64,000 nt of DNA from Heterotrichella gracilis (lineage: Eukaryota > Sar > Xanthophyceae > Tribonematales > Xanthonemataceae): NCBI GenBank assembly GCA_032358255.1, contig JAULBX010012544.1, positions 1 to 64,000 of the forward strand, read 5' to 3'. Numbering within the stretch: the first letter of the stretch is position 1; each line of letters opens with the position of its first letter. The notes beneath the pieces were generated by a model, which was given only the letters and a program-made list of their open reading frames with translations, made no database searches and was not told where the DNA came from. This document shows, one piece after another, positions 19,199 to 29,817 of this stretch. Made by a program: the position numbers and the translations under genes.

Positions 19199-21451
19199 AT
19201 GAAAAAAATATTACTATCAATTTTCAGTATCGTTGGAATAGCCAGTATTGGTTATTCACAATGCTCTACCAGTTCAGCCCCAACGGGGAATTGTAACTAT
19301 GGAGTTATGATTAACGCCTTTTCACTAGCCAGTGTGGCTTCTACCGGTAACACCGGTTGCAGCTCAAGTGGTTATGGTAATTTCCCGACTCCGGTAAGAA
19401 CCCTCCTTATGGGTCAGGCTTATCCTTATTCTGCTACTGTGGGTTCAGGTTATTATCCAATGGGTTTTGCTATTTGGATTGACTTGGACAATGATAATCA
19501 GTATGCTGCTAGCGAAATGCTGGTAACATCCAATTTTGCGACCAGTCACTCAGGAAATTTAACAGTTCCTTTCAGTGCAACTCCGGGAACTAACCGTAAA
19601 ATGAGAATCAGAGCAGCTTATTACACCAACATCAGCGGTGGTCAGGCTTGTACCAATGGTTTAGGGTACTACTGTGAGACTGAAGATTATTTGGTTGATA
19701 TTATTGCTCCTCCACCATGTGCAGGTACACCTAGTGCTAACACAGTTCTTACGCCAACGTATCAGGTATGTCCTGGTAGCAGTGCTTTCATGAGCTTAGC
19801 AACCACTTACACTACTTTTGGTTATACGTATCAATGGCAGTATTCTACTGTGTCTAACGTTGGTCCTTGGACTGCGGTAACCGGTGGAACAACTAACGTA
19901 TTGACTGTACCTAACAACACGGCTACCATGTATTATAGTACCATTATCACTTGTACTAATGGTGGTGCTAATATTACTGCTACTGCAGGACAGTTAACTG
20001 TTGCGGCTGTTACTACAAGCAACGTGCCATATCATGAAGGATTTGAGAATATCGCATTCAACAATCAATTACCAAATTGTTCATGGTCGGTAACAAGTAC
20101 TTCTAACTGTCGTACTTACACACAAACCTTAAATGCTAACCGTCAACCTTGTACAGGTAGTCGTTTTGGTTCATTCTATACTTATTATGTGAATGCTACT
20201 AATTACTTTTACTCTAATGGCATTCAGATGTATGCAGGTGTAACTTATTCTGCAGGATTAAGTTACCGCACTGAGTATTATGGTTATACTAACGTAACCG
20301 ATCTATCATTAATGTATGGTACTTCACAAACCACCACAGGTTTAACGACTATTGTTTCAAATAGTCCGGCAGCAAGTGCAGTGTGTAAATTAATGTCAAA
20401 TACATTCACTGTGCCTAATAGCGGTATCTATTACCTGGCTATTAAAGCCACTGCAAATTCTAACTATGGTACTCAGTATTTATCATGGGATGATTTATTT
20501 GTTGTTGCACCTTGTTCTCTTAATGCTTCTACCATTGCTTTAAGTGCCAGTCAAACCACAGTTTGTAAAGGTCAGGCAGTTAACTTAACCGCTTCAGGTG
20601 TTGATACTTATACTTGGAATACCGGTTCTAATGCCGCATCTATTAGTGAACTACCTAACAGCAACACTACTTATGTTGTGGCAGGTACAAATACCTTAAC
20701 AGGTTGTACTTTTACAACAACCCAATTTGTGGTTGTTAACGATTCACCTAACATGGTTGTATTTGCTAATAACGCTGTTGTTTGTGCCGGTCAACCAGTT
20801 AATTTAACAGCTTATGGTGCTACTAGTTATACCTGGAGTACAGGATCTAACAACTCATTCATTACTGTTAGTCCAACTGTAACCACTACTTATAACGTTT
20901 TAGGTTCAAATGCGTTTAACTGCCAAGGTTCTGCTACTCAAGTTGTGAGTGTAACTCCTTCTCCGGTTGTAACCGCTGTAAGTTCTGCTCCGTCTGCTAT
21001 GTGTGCCGGTGAAACTCAAACCTTAACAGGTTCAGGTGCTACTACTTACCAATGGGCAGCAAACACCTTGTTCATTGTTGCACAAAATGCATTAATCTCT
21101 CCAAATGTAACTACAACATATACCTTAACTGGTACTAATGCTGCCGGTTGCTCTGGTGTAACTACTATTACTCAAGTGGTTGATGCTTGTCTTGGATTAA
21201 ATGAAAGCACAACTACCTTAAGCGGTGTGAAAGTGTTCCCTAATCCAACTGCAGGTTTCTTTACTGTTGAATTAAACAGCACTTTAGATAAAACCATCGA
21301 ATTAACTGATGTTACAGGAAGATTAATTTCATCAACTACCAGCAAAGAAGGTAAAGTTAACATGAGTGTTAGCCACCTTGCTAATGGTATTTATTATGTG
21401 AAAATCAAATCTGATAATGCAGTAGAAGTAATTAAGGTTGTAAAACAATAA
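19199..21451 (+). CDS. GEVED-like T9SS type A adhesin
   Basis: A 750-residue secreted protein. Order: signal peptide (1-20); a GEVED-type domain (about 50-170) with AIWIDLDNDNQY and, at the signature position, YYCETEDYLVDI instead of WGEVEDY; an Ig-like segment; a choice-of-anchor J jelly-roll (FENIAFNNQLP to LSWDDLFV); three Ig-like repeats; and a type A sorting tail (VFPNPTAGFF to VIKVVKQ). Architecture matches the 9292 gene. It has its own promoter and a strong terminator. Probably surface-exposed through T9SS; ligand unknown. Confidence 0.86.
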   Translation: MKKILLSIFSIVGIASIGYSQCSTSSAPTGNCNYGVMINAFSLASVASTGNTGCSSSGYGNFPTPVRTLLMGQAYPYSATVGSGYYPMGFAIWIDLDNDNQYAASEMLVTSNFATSHSGNLTVPFSATPGTNRKMRIRAAYYTNISGGQACTNGLGYYCETEDYLVDIIAPPPCAGTPSANTVLTPTYQVCPGSSAFMSLATTYTTFGYTYQWQYSTVSNVGPWTAVTGGTTNVLTVPNNTATMYYSTIITCTNGGANITATAGQLTVAAVTTSNVPYHEGFENIAFNNQLPNCSWSVTSTSNCRTYTQTLNANRQPCTGSRFGSFYTYYVNATNYFYSNGIQMYAGVTYSAGLSYRTEYYGYTNVTDLSLMYGTSQTTTGLTTIVSNSPAASAVCKLMSNTFTVPNSGIYYLAIKATANSNYGTQYLSWDDLFVVAPCSLNASTIALSASQTTVCKGQAVNLTASGVDTYTWNTGSNAASISELPNSNTTYVVAGTNTLTGCTFTTTQFVVVNDSPNMVVFANNAVVCAGQPVNLTAYGATSYTWSTGSNNSFITVSPTVTTTYNVLGSNAFNCQGSATQVVSVTPSPVVTAVSSAPSAMCAGETQTLTGSGATTYQWAANTLFIVAQNALISPNVTTTYTLTGTNAAGCSGVTTITQVVDACLGLNESTTTLSGVKVFPNPTAGFFTVELNSTLDKTIELTDVTGRLISSTTSKEGKVNMSVSHLANGIYYVKIKSDNAVEVIKVVKQ

Positions 21452-21471
21452 TTAGTTCTTGTATAATTTAA

Positions 21472-21500
21472 AGCCTCCAAATTTTGGAGGCTTTTTTTTT
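21472..21500 (+). terminator. Intrinsic terminator after the 19199 gene
   Basis: AGCCTCCAAA pairs with TTTGGAGGCT and is followed by nine T residues. Confidence 0.88.
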
Positions 21501-21568
21501 GGGAAAAATTAGCGTTAAGACAAAGCTGTTTGACAAAAGTTTGGCTTTATTTCTAATTTTTTAAATGC

Positions 21569-21576
21569 TAAATTTG
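21569..21576 (+). promoter_or_regulatory. Predicted -7 box for the superoxide dismutase gene
   Basis: TAAATTTG matches TAnnTTTG exactly, 30 bases before the ATG. A TTTG at 21540-21543 is a possible -33 element, but its 25-base spacer is longer than usual. Confidence 0.4.
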
Positions 21577-21606
21577 CGGACAATCTTAAACTAAATACTC
21601 TTTATT

Positions 21607-22218
21607 ATGGCTTTTGAATTACCTAAGTTAAACTACGCGTTTAACGCCCTTGAACCACACATTGATGCACGAACTATGGAAATTCACCATGGCAAACACC
21701 ATCAGGCATATGTTACTAATTTAAATAACGCTATTAAAGATAGTGATGCAGAGAAATTAAGTATTGAGGAGATCTGTCAAAACATTTCTAAGTATCCTAT
21801 GGCTGTGAGAAATAATGGCGGTGGCCATTACAACCATTCTTTATTTTGGGAAATTATGTCACCTAATGGCGGTGGTATACCTACCAATGAAATTGGCAAA
21901 GCCATTGAAGCAGAATTAGGGGGATTTGAAAAATTTAAAGCTGATTTTACTGCAGCAGGAGCAACCCGCTTTGGAAGTGGATGGGCCTGGTTATGCGTTA
22001 AAGCAGACGGTAAATTGTGTGTGTGCAGCAGTCCTAACCAGGATAATCCCTTAATGGATATTTCTGAGTGCAAAGGAACACCGGTGTTAGGCATGGACGT
22101 ATGGGAGCATGCGTATTATTTAAACTACCAAAATCGCCGTCCGGACTACATGGCTGCGTTTTTTAACGTGATCAACTGGACCAAGGTAAACGAATTGTAC
22201 TTAAAGGCAAAGAAATAA
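21607..22218 (+). CDS. sodA: Superoxide dismutase, Mn/Fe family
   Basis: Converts superoxide to oxygen and hydrogen peroxide, probably in the cytoplasm because no signal peptide is present. The 203 residues cover the whole family length. Metal ligands are His27 (MEIHHGKHH), His77 ([11 protein letters not shown]), Asp164 and His168 ([10 protein letters not shown]). Gly in the GGGH block and Gln in PNQDNPL follow the manganese-type pattern of E. coli SodA rather than SodB, so a Mn or cambialistic enzyme is inferred. Its own promoter box and terminator make it monocistronic. It converges with alaS. Confidence 0.95.
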   Translation: MAFELPKLNYAFNALEPHIDARTMEIHHGKHHQAYVTNLNNAIKDSDAEKLSIEEICQNISKYPMAVRNNGGGHYNHSLFWEIMSPNGGGIPTNEIGKAIEAELGGFEKFKADFTAAGATRFGSGWAWLCVKADGKLCVCSSPNQDNPLMDISECKGTPVLGMDVWEHAYYLNYQNRRPDYMAAFFNVINWTKVNELYLKAKK

Positions 22219-22232
22219 TTAGCCTCTCAACT

Positions 22233-22270
22233 AAAAAAAAAGCCGAAGTCATTTAACTTCGGCTTTTTTT
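22233..22270. terminator. Bidirectional terminator between sodA and alaS
   Basis: AAAGCCGAAGT pairs with ACTTCGGCTTT, flanked by an A-run on one side and a T-run on the other, so it can stop transcription from both convergent genes. Confidence 0.88.
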
Positions 22271-22289
22271 ATGAATGAATAATTAATTT

Positions 22290-24959
22290 TTAAGGAACCA
22301 AGGTTTTGGCCTTTTCTAAAGCACTTGTCAATCCTTCTAATTTACTTCCACCGGCTTGCGCGTAAAAAGGCTGACCGCCGCCACCACCATTTATTTCTTT
22401 GGCCAATTCGCGCACCATGTTTCCTGCGTTGAGATTTTTTTCTTTCACTATTTTATCGTTAATGATCACAGAGATGCTGGGTTTGCCATTTACTTCGGCT
22501 GCCAATACACATACTAGATCAGGGACTTCGTTTTTCAACTCAAATAATAAATTCTTTATTTCTTCAGCACTGTCAAATTGTATGCTATGCGCAATAAAAT
22601 TAATTCCATTCTTGTTTTCGATCTTTGTGAGCATGTCCTTTTTAATGGAGGATGCTTTTTCCTTATACAAGAATTGTAATTGTTTTTGCAAATGAGCATT
22701 TTCCTCGATCAAGGCTGAAACACCTTTCGTGATATCTTTTGGATTTTTTAAAAGCTGTTTAACCTCTTCTACTAATTTGGTTTGGTTTTCAAAGAATTCT
22801 TCTGCCCTTACAGAGGTAATGGCTTCAATCCTTCTAATACCTGCAGCTACCGCGCCTTCACTGCTGAGTTTAAAGTAACCAATTTGTCCGGTGGAGTTAA
22901 CATGAGTGCCACCACATAATTCGATGGAGTAATTTTTATCAATGGTCACTACACGCACTACATCACCATACTTTTCTCCAAACAAGGCCATGGCACCGGT
23001 TTTTTTGGCGTCATCAATCGACATTAATTCTGTTTTACAGGCTATGTTTTCTCTGATCTTTGTGTTCACCATTTTTTCAATGCGGTAAATTTCTTCGTCA
23101 CTGATCTTAGAAAAATGTGAGAAATCGAATCGTAAATGTTCATCGTTCACCAAACTTCCTTTTTGTTCAACATGCGTTCCCAGCACGTTTCTGAGGGCAG
23201 CATGCAACAAATGTGTGGCTGAATGATTATTGGTGGTGAGTATACGTTTCTCTTTGTCCACCTTGGCAGTAAAGCCGGCACTCATATTGATGGGAAGTTT
23301 GTCACAATAATGTATGATGACCCCATTTTCTTTTTTAGTGTCGGTGATCACGATCTTTTCATTGATGTTTTCTAGAACTCCGGTATCGCCCACCTGGCCA
23401 CCGCTTTCTGCATAAAAGGGGGTGAAGTTTAATACTAGATTGTAATGCTCTTTGTTTTTTGCTTTTACTTTTCTAAAACGAATGATCTTTGCTTCACATT
23501 CCAATTCGGTATAACCTACAAATTCTGTTTCTTTTTCCTGACTCTCACTGAGGCTTTTATTTTCTTCGATGTACATCCAATCGTCCGTATCAACGCTGGT
23601 GGCAGCGCGTGAACGTTTCTTTTGTTCATCTAAATACTGATCAAATGCTTTTTCATCAATGCTGAGGTTATACCCTCTGGCAATGAGTGAGGTTAGATCG
23701 ATGGGGAAACCAAAAGTATCGTATAATTCAAAAACAATTTTACCATCTATAACTGTTTTGCCCGCTGAGCTGGTGTCAATACACACCTGATCAATTCGTT
23801 TTAATCCCACTTCCAAGGTTTTATAAAAGGAGAGTTCTTCTTCCTTGATCACTTTTTCAATTAAGATCTTTTGGTTGATGAGTTCCGGAAACGCTCCACC
23901 CATTTGGTTGGCCAGGGTAGGGACGATGCGGTACATAAATGGTTCTTTGAGGTTAAGGGTTTGATAGCCGTAACGAATGGCACGACGAAGGATCCTTCTG
24001 ATCACATAGCCCGCACCGGTATTTCCGGGTAATTGACCATCGGCAATGCTGAATGAAATGGTGCGAATATGATCAGCGATCACCCGCATGGCAATGTTAA
24101 TGAGCTGTTGTTTTTTGTGTTTTTCTTCGTCCTCGGGTTTATAACGGAGTCCGCTTAATTCTTCTATTTTATGAATTAAGGGAGAAAACACATCCGAATC
24201 ATAATTACTTTGTTTGCCTTGTAATACGCGTACCAGACGTTCAAAGCCCATGCCTGTATCAACATGTTGTTTTGGCAATTTTACGAGTGATCCATCGGCT
24301 TTTCGTTCAAATTCCATGAACACATTGTTCCAAATTTCAATGACCTGTGGATCATCATTGTTGACTAAGGAAGCACCCGGTGTTTTTTTTCGCTCTTCAT
24401 CACTTCTTCCGTCGTAATGAATTTCGCTGCAAGGACCGCAGGGACCCATGTCACCCATTTCCCAAAAATTATCCTTTTTGTTTCCATTCAGTATTCGATC
24501 GGCACTTACAAATTGTTTCCAGGTATCGTAAGCTTCCTGATCAAAACTTAATCCTTCTTCCTTACTTCCTTCAAAAACGGTCACATAAAGACGGTCTTTA
24601 TCTATTTTATAAACCTCTGTCAGTAATTCCCAGGCCCAGGCAATGGCTTCTTTTTTAAAATAGTCGCCAAAACTCCAGTTACCAAGCATTTCAAACATGG
24701 TATGGTGATAGGTATCCACTCCCACTTCTTCAAGATCGTTGTGTTTACCGCTAACACGCAAACATTTTTGGGTATCGGCAATGCGGGGGTATTTAATTGG
24801 GGCATTTCCTAAAAAAATATCTTTAAAGGGCGCCATACCGCTGTTATTAAACATCAGGGTTGGATCTCCTTTAACCACCATGGGCGCGCTGGGTACTATG
24901 TGATGACCTTTACTTTTAAAAAAATCGAGAAATGTTTGCCTTACTTTGATCGCGTCCAT
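22290..24959 (-). CDS. alaS: Alanine--tRNA ligase
   Basis: Charges tRNA-Ala in the cytoplasm. All regions of the full-length 889-residue enzyme are present: class II catalytic core with [12 protein letters not shown] (89-100) and [17 protein letters not shown] (315-331); the editing domain with the zinc-binding HxxxH (His579, His583) and CxxxH (Cys682, His686 in CGGTH); and a C-terminal domain ending with a glycine-rich stretch near NGGGGGQ. The start at [19 protein letters not shown] is the standard one. It diverges from the M23 peptidase gene. TATCTTCG about 15-25 bases upstream may be its -7 box. Confidence 0.97.
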   Translation of the reverse strand: MDAIKVRQTFLDFFKSKGHHIVPSAPMVVKGDPTLMFNNSGMAPFKDIFLGNAPIKYPRIADTQKCLRVSGKHNDLEEVGVDTYHHTMFEMLGNWSFGDYFKKEAIAWAWELLTEVYKIDKDRLYVTVFEGSKEEGLSFDQEAYDTWKQFVSADRILNGNKKDNFWEMGDMGPCGPCSEIHYDGRSDEERKKTPGASLVNNDDPQVIEIWNNVFMEFERKADGSLVKLPKQHVDTGMGFERLVRVLQGKQSNYDSDVFSPLIHKIEELSGLRYKPEDEEKHKKQQLINIAMRVIADHIRTISFSIADGQLPGNTGAGYVIRRILRRAIRYGYQTLNLKEPFMYRIVPTLANQMGGAFPELINQKILIEKVIKEEELSFYKTLEVGLKRIDQVCIDTSSAGKTVIDGKIVFELYDTFGFPIDLTSLIARGYNLSIDEKAFDQYLDEQKKRSRAATSVDTDDWMYIEENKSLSESQEKETEFVGYTELECEAKIIRFRKVKAKNKEHYNLVLNFTPFYAESGGQVGDTGVLENINEKIVITDTKKENGVIIHYCDKLPINMSAGFTAKVDKEKRILTTNNHSATHLLHAALRNVLGTHVEQKGSLVNDEHLRFDFSHFSKISDEEIYRIEKMVNTKIRENIACKTELMSIDDAKKTGAMALFGEKYGDVVRVVTIDKNYSIELCGGTHVNSTGQIGYFKLSSEGAVAAGIRRIEAITSVRAEEFFENQTKLVEEVKQLLKNPKDITKGVSALIEENAHLQKQLQFLYKEKASSIKKDMLTKIENKNGINFIAHSIQFDSAEEIKNLLFELKNEVPDLVCVLAAEVNGKPSISVIINDKIVKEKNLNAGNMVRELAKEINGGGGGQPFYAQAGGSKLEGLTSALEKAKTLVP

Positions 24960-25120
24960 ATGCTTTTGAAATAAAGCGCGAAGATACTAAACATAAGGAT
25001 TTTTTAAAAGAATACTTATGAAAGATGCCGCGTGAAAAGTGAAGGCAAAATAGCCTAAAAGGAGGGCCGAACGGTCTCTGATTTTTAAAGTTTTTTTAAT
25101 TTTCTTATATTTAAACCTTT

Positions 25121-26095
25121 ATGTCGAAGGTCAGATATAAGTTTAATCCAAAAACGCTTGCTTATGAGAAGGTAAAAACCTCTTTAAGACAGCGTATTTG
25201 GCAATTATTGTCCTATTTGGCAACCGGATTGGTTTTTGCTACCATTTCCATCTTTTTGGCGAGGCAATTTTTACCTTCTCCAACCGAAAAAAAGCGGCAG
25301 CGTGAAATTGAGGCTTTGCAACTGCAGTACGATCTTTTGAATAAAAAAATGAACCAGGCTGAGGAGGTGCTAAAAGATCTGGAAGAACGGGACGATAACA
25401 TTTACAGAGCTATTTTTGAAAGTGATCCTTTGCCAAAAACCGTTCGTTATGGCGGAAGTGGGGGCTCTGATAAATACGCCTTTTTTGACAGCTACGATAA
25501 TTCTGAAATATTAAAATCGGCCACCGAGCGCATGGACAGGATCTCAAAACGATTATACGTGCAATCAAAATCCTTTGATGATGTGGTTAAGTTGGCCAAA
25601 AATAAAGCCAAACTGGTAGCTTCGATTCCGGCTATTATGCCGATCAATCAAAAGGACCTGGCTCATGCTGTCACCAGTGGATTTGGTTGGAGAACCCATC
25701 CTATTTATAAAACCCCTGAATTTCATCCGGGAATGGATTTTTCGGCAGAACAAGGAACGCCTATTTATTCAACCGGAGACGGCATTATTGCGAGGGCTGA
25801 TAATTTAGCTCAGGGATATGGGAATCACGTAGTGGTGGATCACGGTTTTGGATACCAAACCCTTTACGGCCATATGAGTCGTTTGGCTGTAAAAGCCGGT
25901 CAAGCGGTAAGCCGAGGTCAGTTAATTGGTTATGTTGGAAGCACCGGTTTAAGTACAGCGCCGCATATTCATTATGAGGTGATTAAAAATGGTGAGAAAG
26001 TAAATCCTATTAATTATTATTACAATGATCTTTCACCGGAGCAATACCAACTTTTGGTGGAGTTGTCAAAAAAGGATTCTCAGTCCTTTGATTGA
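25121..26095 (+). CDS. Membrane-anchored M23 family metallopeptidase
   Basis: Probable peptidoglycan endopeptidase or septal regulator acting in the periplasm. The 324 residues comprise a short cytoplasmic N-terminus, one membrane segment (about 30-48), a coiled coil (55-92), a linker and a LytM/M23 domain (about 180-300). Zinc-site residues are intact: His202 and Asp206 (HPGMD), His251 (YGHM) and His282/His284 (PHIHYE). An intact site argues for an active peptidase, unlike EnvC/NlpD-type activators. TATATTTA ends seven bases before the ATG and is a likely -7 box giving a very short leader. Confidence 0.9.
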   Translation: MSKVRYKFNPKTLAYEKVKTSLRQRIWQLLSYLATGLVFATISIFLARQFLPSPTEKKRQREIEALQLQYDLLNKKMNQAEEVLKDLEERDDNIYRAIFESDPLPKTVRYGGSGGSDKYAFFDSYDNSEILKSATERMDRISKRLYVQSKSFDDVVKLAKNKAKLVASIPAIMPINQKDLAHAVTSGFGWRTHPIYKTPEFHPGMDFSAEQGTPIYSTGDGIIARADNLAQGYGNHVVVDHGFGYQTLYGHMSRLAVKAGQAVSRGQLIGYVGSTGLSTAPHIHYEVIKNGEKVNPINYYYNDLSPEQYQLLVELSKKDSQSFD

Positions 26096-26417
26096 TTTGT
26101 GATTTCTAAATAGAAGACACGAATTGCACCAATAACACGAATTTATTTAATGGTTACTGCTTAGGCTGACGCAGATCGCGCCGATTTCGCGGATAATTTT
26201 TAACAAGAGGGAGCCCGAAATTTCACAGATGTGATTTTTTTGCAAACGAAAAATCGAAAGCTAATTAATTGAGATGATAGAGTCCTTAAGCTAAGACCGA
26301 ATCTTTTATTTAAGAGTGGAAGCATAAAAATGAATCAAACAATATGAAAGTTTATCATTTTTTAAAAATCATAATTCATCATAATAATCAGCGTCATCAG
26401 CGTTCTATATGAAAGAA
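26096..26417. other. Non-coding gap of 322 bp with dispersed-repeat remnants
   Basis: No gene is supported. The stretch has fragments of the kind scattered in this window's other gaps: GACACGAATT and AACACGAATTT near 26115-26145, GACGCAGATCGCGCCGATTT near 26169, and ATAATCAGCGTCATCAGCG near 26384. The last resembles the 46-bp repeat units at 40264-40470. No terminator or promoter is clear. Confidence 0.5.
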
Positions 26418-27437
26418 TCATGGTTGAGTTCCTCCAATACGATCCAGCAAAGCGTTCAGGTCTTTTTTATTAAAGGATTTGAACCGGCCTTGCTGTAAAC
26501 TAAGTTGAGTATGGTTTTGTGGCTTAAGATCAAAATTAAATACAAAAGAGGCTTGTGGCTGATTCCAACCGCCTATCTGCCCAAATCGCATGTCATTAAA
26601 TTTTAGCCCGTCCTCTTCATGAGTGATACAATAATAGTCTTGCGAAAAACGAATAAGATCTTTTATTTCTTGTGATTCTTTATAAGGCCTAAGTAGAGAA
26701 TCGTTTTTGGTATACAGTTCCCAGAACACAAATTTTTTCTTGTCAAACACAGAATAATAACCAATATAAAGATCTTTTTTTTGACGAACAATGCTATACC
26801 AAAGTAAATTGTTCATAGGAGTTGGAGTGACCATATACGATTCGTAAGAAATGTTTTTGGCTGCCAGATCGCTTTTTATCAGTTGACTGACGTTTAATTT
26901 AATAACGATGCTCAGAGTCAGGTATACGGTTGTTAGTCCAAGTGCAATCAGTGCTGTTCGTTTTCGTTTCAGGAATTCGGTTTTTTTAAAGATGAGTAAT
27001 AAAATGGCACCAATAAGGACCGGCAGCGAAAAGAGCGGATCTATAATATAAATGGTGTTGAAACTGATGCGTGTCTGTTTAAAAGGTTCAAGCCAGCCGG
27101 TTCCATAAGCCGTGAAAGCATCCATAAAATTATGTAAGATCATTCCGCTGCCAATTAAAAGGAACCAACGCCTGAATGAAATTTTTTGAGCTGTATCTTT
27201 TTTATAAAAAAAATAGGCGAGTAACGGAGATAAAATAAGTGCAAACAGAATGGAATGTGTGATGCCTCTGTGTGCCAGTAATTGTTCGGCCGGACTATTC
27301 CACAAGCCCGCAACAACATCAAAATCGGGGATGGTGTTTGCTAAAGCGCCAATCAGCATCGCTTTTTTTCCAAGTTGTTTTCCGGCAATCAGCTCACCAA
27401 GACAAGCGCCTACGACTATGTGTGTTAGAGAATCCAT
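26418..27437 (-). CDS. YdjM-type membrane-bound metal-dependent hydrolase
   Basis: A 339-residue inner-membrane protein of the YdjM/PF04307 family. The N-terminus has the conserved MDSLTHIVVGACLGE and PDFDV, followed by AHRGITHSILF. These histidines and aspartates resemble a metal site, and the family is annotated as a predicted hydrolase without a proven reaction. Several membrane segments occupy about residues 30-185. The C-terminal 140 residues are soluble and lineage-specific. It lies seven bases after the phospholipase D-family gene on the same strand, so the two are probably co-transcribed, which hints at a membrane-lipid role. Confidence 0.8.
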   Translation of the reverse strand: MDSLTHIVVGACLGELIAGKQLGKKAMLIGALANTIPDFDVVAGLWNSPAEQLLAHRGITHSILFALILSPLLAYFFYKKDTAQKISFRRWFLLIGSGMILHNFMDAFTAYGTGWLEPFKQTRISFNTIYIIDPLFSLPVLIGAILLLIFKKTEFLKRKRTALIALGLTTVYLTLSIVIKLNVSQLIKSDLAAKNISYESYMVTPTPMNNLLWYSIVRQKKDLYIGYYSVFDKKKFVFWELYTKNDSLLRPYKESQEIKDLIRFSQDYYCITHEEDGLKFNDMRFGQIGGWNQPQASFVFNFDLKPQNHTQLSLQQGRFKSFNKKDLNALLDRIGGTQP

Positions 27438-27444
27438 AACAAAC

Positions 27445-28602
27445 TTATTTTTTCTTGTTTTTTCTTTTTCCGGAAACGAAGATAGTCATCATTAAACGAA
27501 AAAAATTATAAGCCAGCCAAAGAAGTATTTTCCTAAAGAACGAATTATAGTGTTTTGAAGGGCTTAACTTAAAGGTTTTAGAATAATCTTGTGTGATCGC
27601 TGAAAAATCGTTTGAGAGTTGATGACAAAACTCAGGAGAAATGATATCGACATTTAGTTCAATGCTGATATAATGACTTAAAAAGTTGAGGTTGTAAGAA
27701 CCAATAGTGGCCCATTTTTCGTCTACAAGCATCACTTTTCCGTGCAATACAGATTCTTTCCATTCGTACAATTCAATATGGTAACGAATGTAAAAGTCGT
27801 ATAAATAATTCTCGGCGAGTTTTACAGAATACGAATCTGATTTTCCGGCCATGATCAGTTTAATTTTTACCCCTCTTTGTGATGCTTCGCGTAAGAGTTT
27901 ACGAAAATTGGCACCGGGTAAGAAATAACTCGCTACAATGGTGATAGAAGATTGAGCCTGTTTTATCGCTTCCGTGTAACTTTTGTGAATTTCATTTTTA
28001 TTTTTTATCCAATCGTTTCTTCTGAATCTGATCTGGTTTTTTGCTTCAGCTGTCAATTCCGGTTTTTCGGAAGGTATAGTCGAAGCTAGAGGATAGATCT
28101 TTCTTTTAAAATAAATACTCTCGCATAAATTTGCCAAAGAAGCACAGACAGAACCATTAATTAAAACGGCATAATCCAGCCAGGCGGGTGAACCTGGAAG
28201 GGAGTTATATTTATCGGCAATATTAATTCCACCAATCAATGCTGTTTTATTATCACAAACAAACAACTTATGATGCAGTCGGCGCCAGGGTAAAATACTT
28301 TCGGTGGAAAAAAGTGGTGAATAAAGGCGAAAGTGAATTCCATCGTTTAGCAGTTCCTGACTTAAGTCAGCCGGAAAATTAAAAGAACCAAAGGCATCTG
28401 CCAGCAAATACACCTTTACGCCTCGTTTTGCGGCAGATCTGAGTGCTGAAAGTATTGTACGAGCTGTTTCATCAGAAGCCAGAATATAGGTTTGGAAATG
28501 AATGGTATGGGTACTTTGTTCAATCAATTGAACCAATGTTTGGAAGAATGGATGACCACTTCGAATGAGCTCAGCCTTCTCTGATAAATAATATTGGTTC
28601 AT
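27445..28602 (-). CDS. Phospholipase D/cardiolipin synthase family protein
   Basis: A 385-residue protein with two HKD motifs: His110, Lys112, Asp117 with GG downstream (HHKLFVCDNKTALIGG), and His287, Lys289, Asp294 (HGKVMLVDEKWATIGS). Both half-sites are complete, so activity as a phosphatidyl transferase such as cardiolipin synthase is likely. It lacks the two N-terminal membrane segments of ClsA and is closer in size to ClsB-like proteins. The C-terminus has a short amphipathic or hydrophobic segment (KILLWLAYNFFRLMMTIFV) and a very basic end, suited to membrane binding. It is first in a two-gene unit with the YdjM-like gene. Confidence 0.85.
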   Translation of the reverse strand: MNQYYLSEKAELIRSGHPFFQTLVQLIEQSTHTIHFQTYILASDETARTILSALRSAAKRGVKVYLLADAFGSFNFPADLSQELLNDGIHFRLYSPLFSTESILPWRRLHHKLFVCDNKTALIGGINIADKYNSLPGSPAWLDYAVLINGSVCASLANLCESIYFKRKIYPLASTIPSEKPELTAEAKNQIRFRRNDWIKNKNEIHKSYTEAIKQAQSSITIVASYFLPGANFRKLLREASQRGVKIKLIMAGKSDSYSVKLAENYLYDFYIRYHIELYEWKESVLHGKVMLVDEKWATIGSYNLNFLSHYISIELNVDIISPEFCHQLSNDFSAITQDYSKTFKLSPSKHYNSFFRKILLWLAYNFFRLMMTIFVSGKRKNKKK

Positions 28603-28803
28603 TTTTTAACTAATTTACGAAAATAAGTGAGAATCAAAAATGGCTTTTATCATGTGAAACACACATACTTCGCTACCGTTTGTAAATAAAGCAAACCGAT
28701 CATCCTTAGGAAAGGAGAAAGGTGAATTAATATTTGTTAAGGATCTTCATTAAACTGTTATAAATAGTACTTTTACCTAAGAAAATTAAAAAATAAATTG
28801 ACA

Positions 28804-29370
28804 ATGAAAAAAGGTTTAGTAATTCTAGGTAGTATTTTGGGTTTAGCACTCATCATTTTTATGATGTACAGAAGCACATACAATACAGCTATTAATTTGC
28901 AGGAAAATGTGGATGAAAAATGGGGTGATGTTGGTGCAACGTATCAACGAAGAGCAGATCTGATTCCTCAATTGGTTGCAACAGTTAAAGGAGCAGCAGC
29001 CAACGAACGTGGTATTTTGACTCAGGTAACCGAAGCACGTGCCGGAATTGTGAATGCAAAAACACCCGAAGACATGGAGATTGCGGGTAAAAAAATCAAT
29101 ACAGCCATCAACTTGGCTTTTGAAGCTTATCCTCAGATCAGATCTACCGAAAATTTCGCTGACTTGCAAACACAGTTGGAAGGAACAGAAAACAGAATTG
29201 CCGTAGCCCGTCAAAACTATAACGAGGCAGTAAAAATTTACAACGTACATATTCGTGGTTTTTTTAACAGCATGTTTCTTAACAAGGAAACTTTTCCTAA
29301 GAAAGATCCATTCAAAGAATCTGCCGGTTCAGAGAATGCTCCAAAAGTGGATTTCAGCGAGACCAAATAA
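28804..29370 (+). CDS. lemA: LemA family protein
   Basis: A 188-residue protein with one N-terminal membrane segment (about 5-24) and a long alpha-helical domain containing the LemA blocks NLQENVDEKWGDVGATYQRR, IPQLVATVKG and ARQNYNEAVKIYN. LemA proteins are membrane-anchored helical bundles of unclear biochemical role. ATG 28804 is used; a TTG two codons earlier is possible. Two TPM-domain genes follow at 10 and 2 bases, a common LemA-TPM operon arrangement in Bacteroidota. TACTTTTA about 30 bases upstream is a possible -7 box. Confidence 0.9.
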   Translation: MKKGLVILGSILGLALIIFMMYRSTYNTAINLQENVDEKWGDVGATYQRRADLIPQLVATVKGAAANERGILTQVTEARAGIVNAKTPEDMEIAGKKINTAINLAFEAYPQIRSTENFADLQTQLEGTENRIAVARQNYNEAVKIYNVHIRGFFNSMFLNKETFPKKDPFKESAGSENAPKVDFSETK

Positions 29371-29380
29371 AAATTAGAAA

Positions 29381-29815
29381 ATGCCAAGCGCCCTAAGTTT
29401 TTTGAATGCAACCGAGCAACAAATCGTTATTGATGCCATTGCTCAGGCAGAGTTACATACTTCCGGAGAGATCCGTTTGCATTTAGATAACTTTTGTTTT
29501 GTGAATGAGGTTAAGGCTGCTCAAAAGGTCTTTACCCGTTTAAAAATGCACGAAACTGACGAACGAAATGGTGTTTTGATCTATATTGCTACTTACAGTC
29601 GGAAAGTGGCGGTGATTGGGGATGCGGGCATACACGAAAAATTGGGTGCTGACTATTGGAATGATCTGGTCAAAAAAATGATCACTCAATTAAAGTCCAA
29701 TAACAAAGTAGAAGCACTTAGCTCGGCTATTTTAGAATGCGGCAAACAACTGGGAACATTTTTTCCAAGAAAGAAGGATGATTCTAACGAACTTACTAAC
29801 AGTATCTCTTATTAA
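29381..29815 (+). CDS. TPM domain protein, cytoplasmic type
   Basis: A 144-residue protein without signal peptide or membrane segment. It matches the TPM fold: an N-terminal EQQIVDAIAQAELHTSGEIR-like segment, then GVLIYIATYSRKVAVIGDAGI and a helix ending GKQLGTFFP. It is the middle gene of a LemA-TPM-TPM operon. It probably works with the membrane TPM protein encoded next; the family is linked to membrane-protein quality control and photosystem repair elsewhere, and its role here is inferred from context only. Confidence 0.82.
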   Translation: MPSALSFLNATEQQIVIDAIAQAELHTSGEIRLHLDNFCFVNEVKAAQKVFTRLKMHETDERNGVLIYIATYSRKVAVIGDAGIHEKLGADYWNDLVKKMITQLKSNNKVEALSSAILECGKQLGTFFPRKKDDSNELTNSISY

Positions 29816-29817
29816 AC

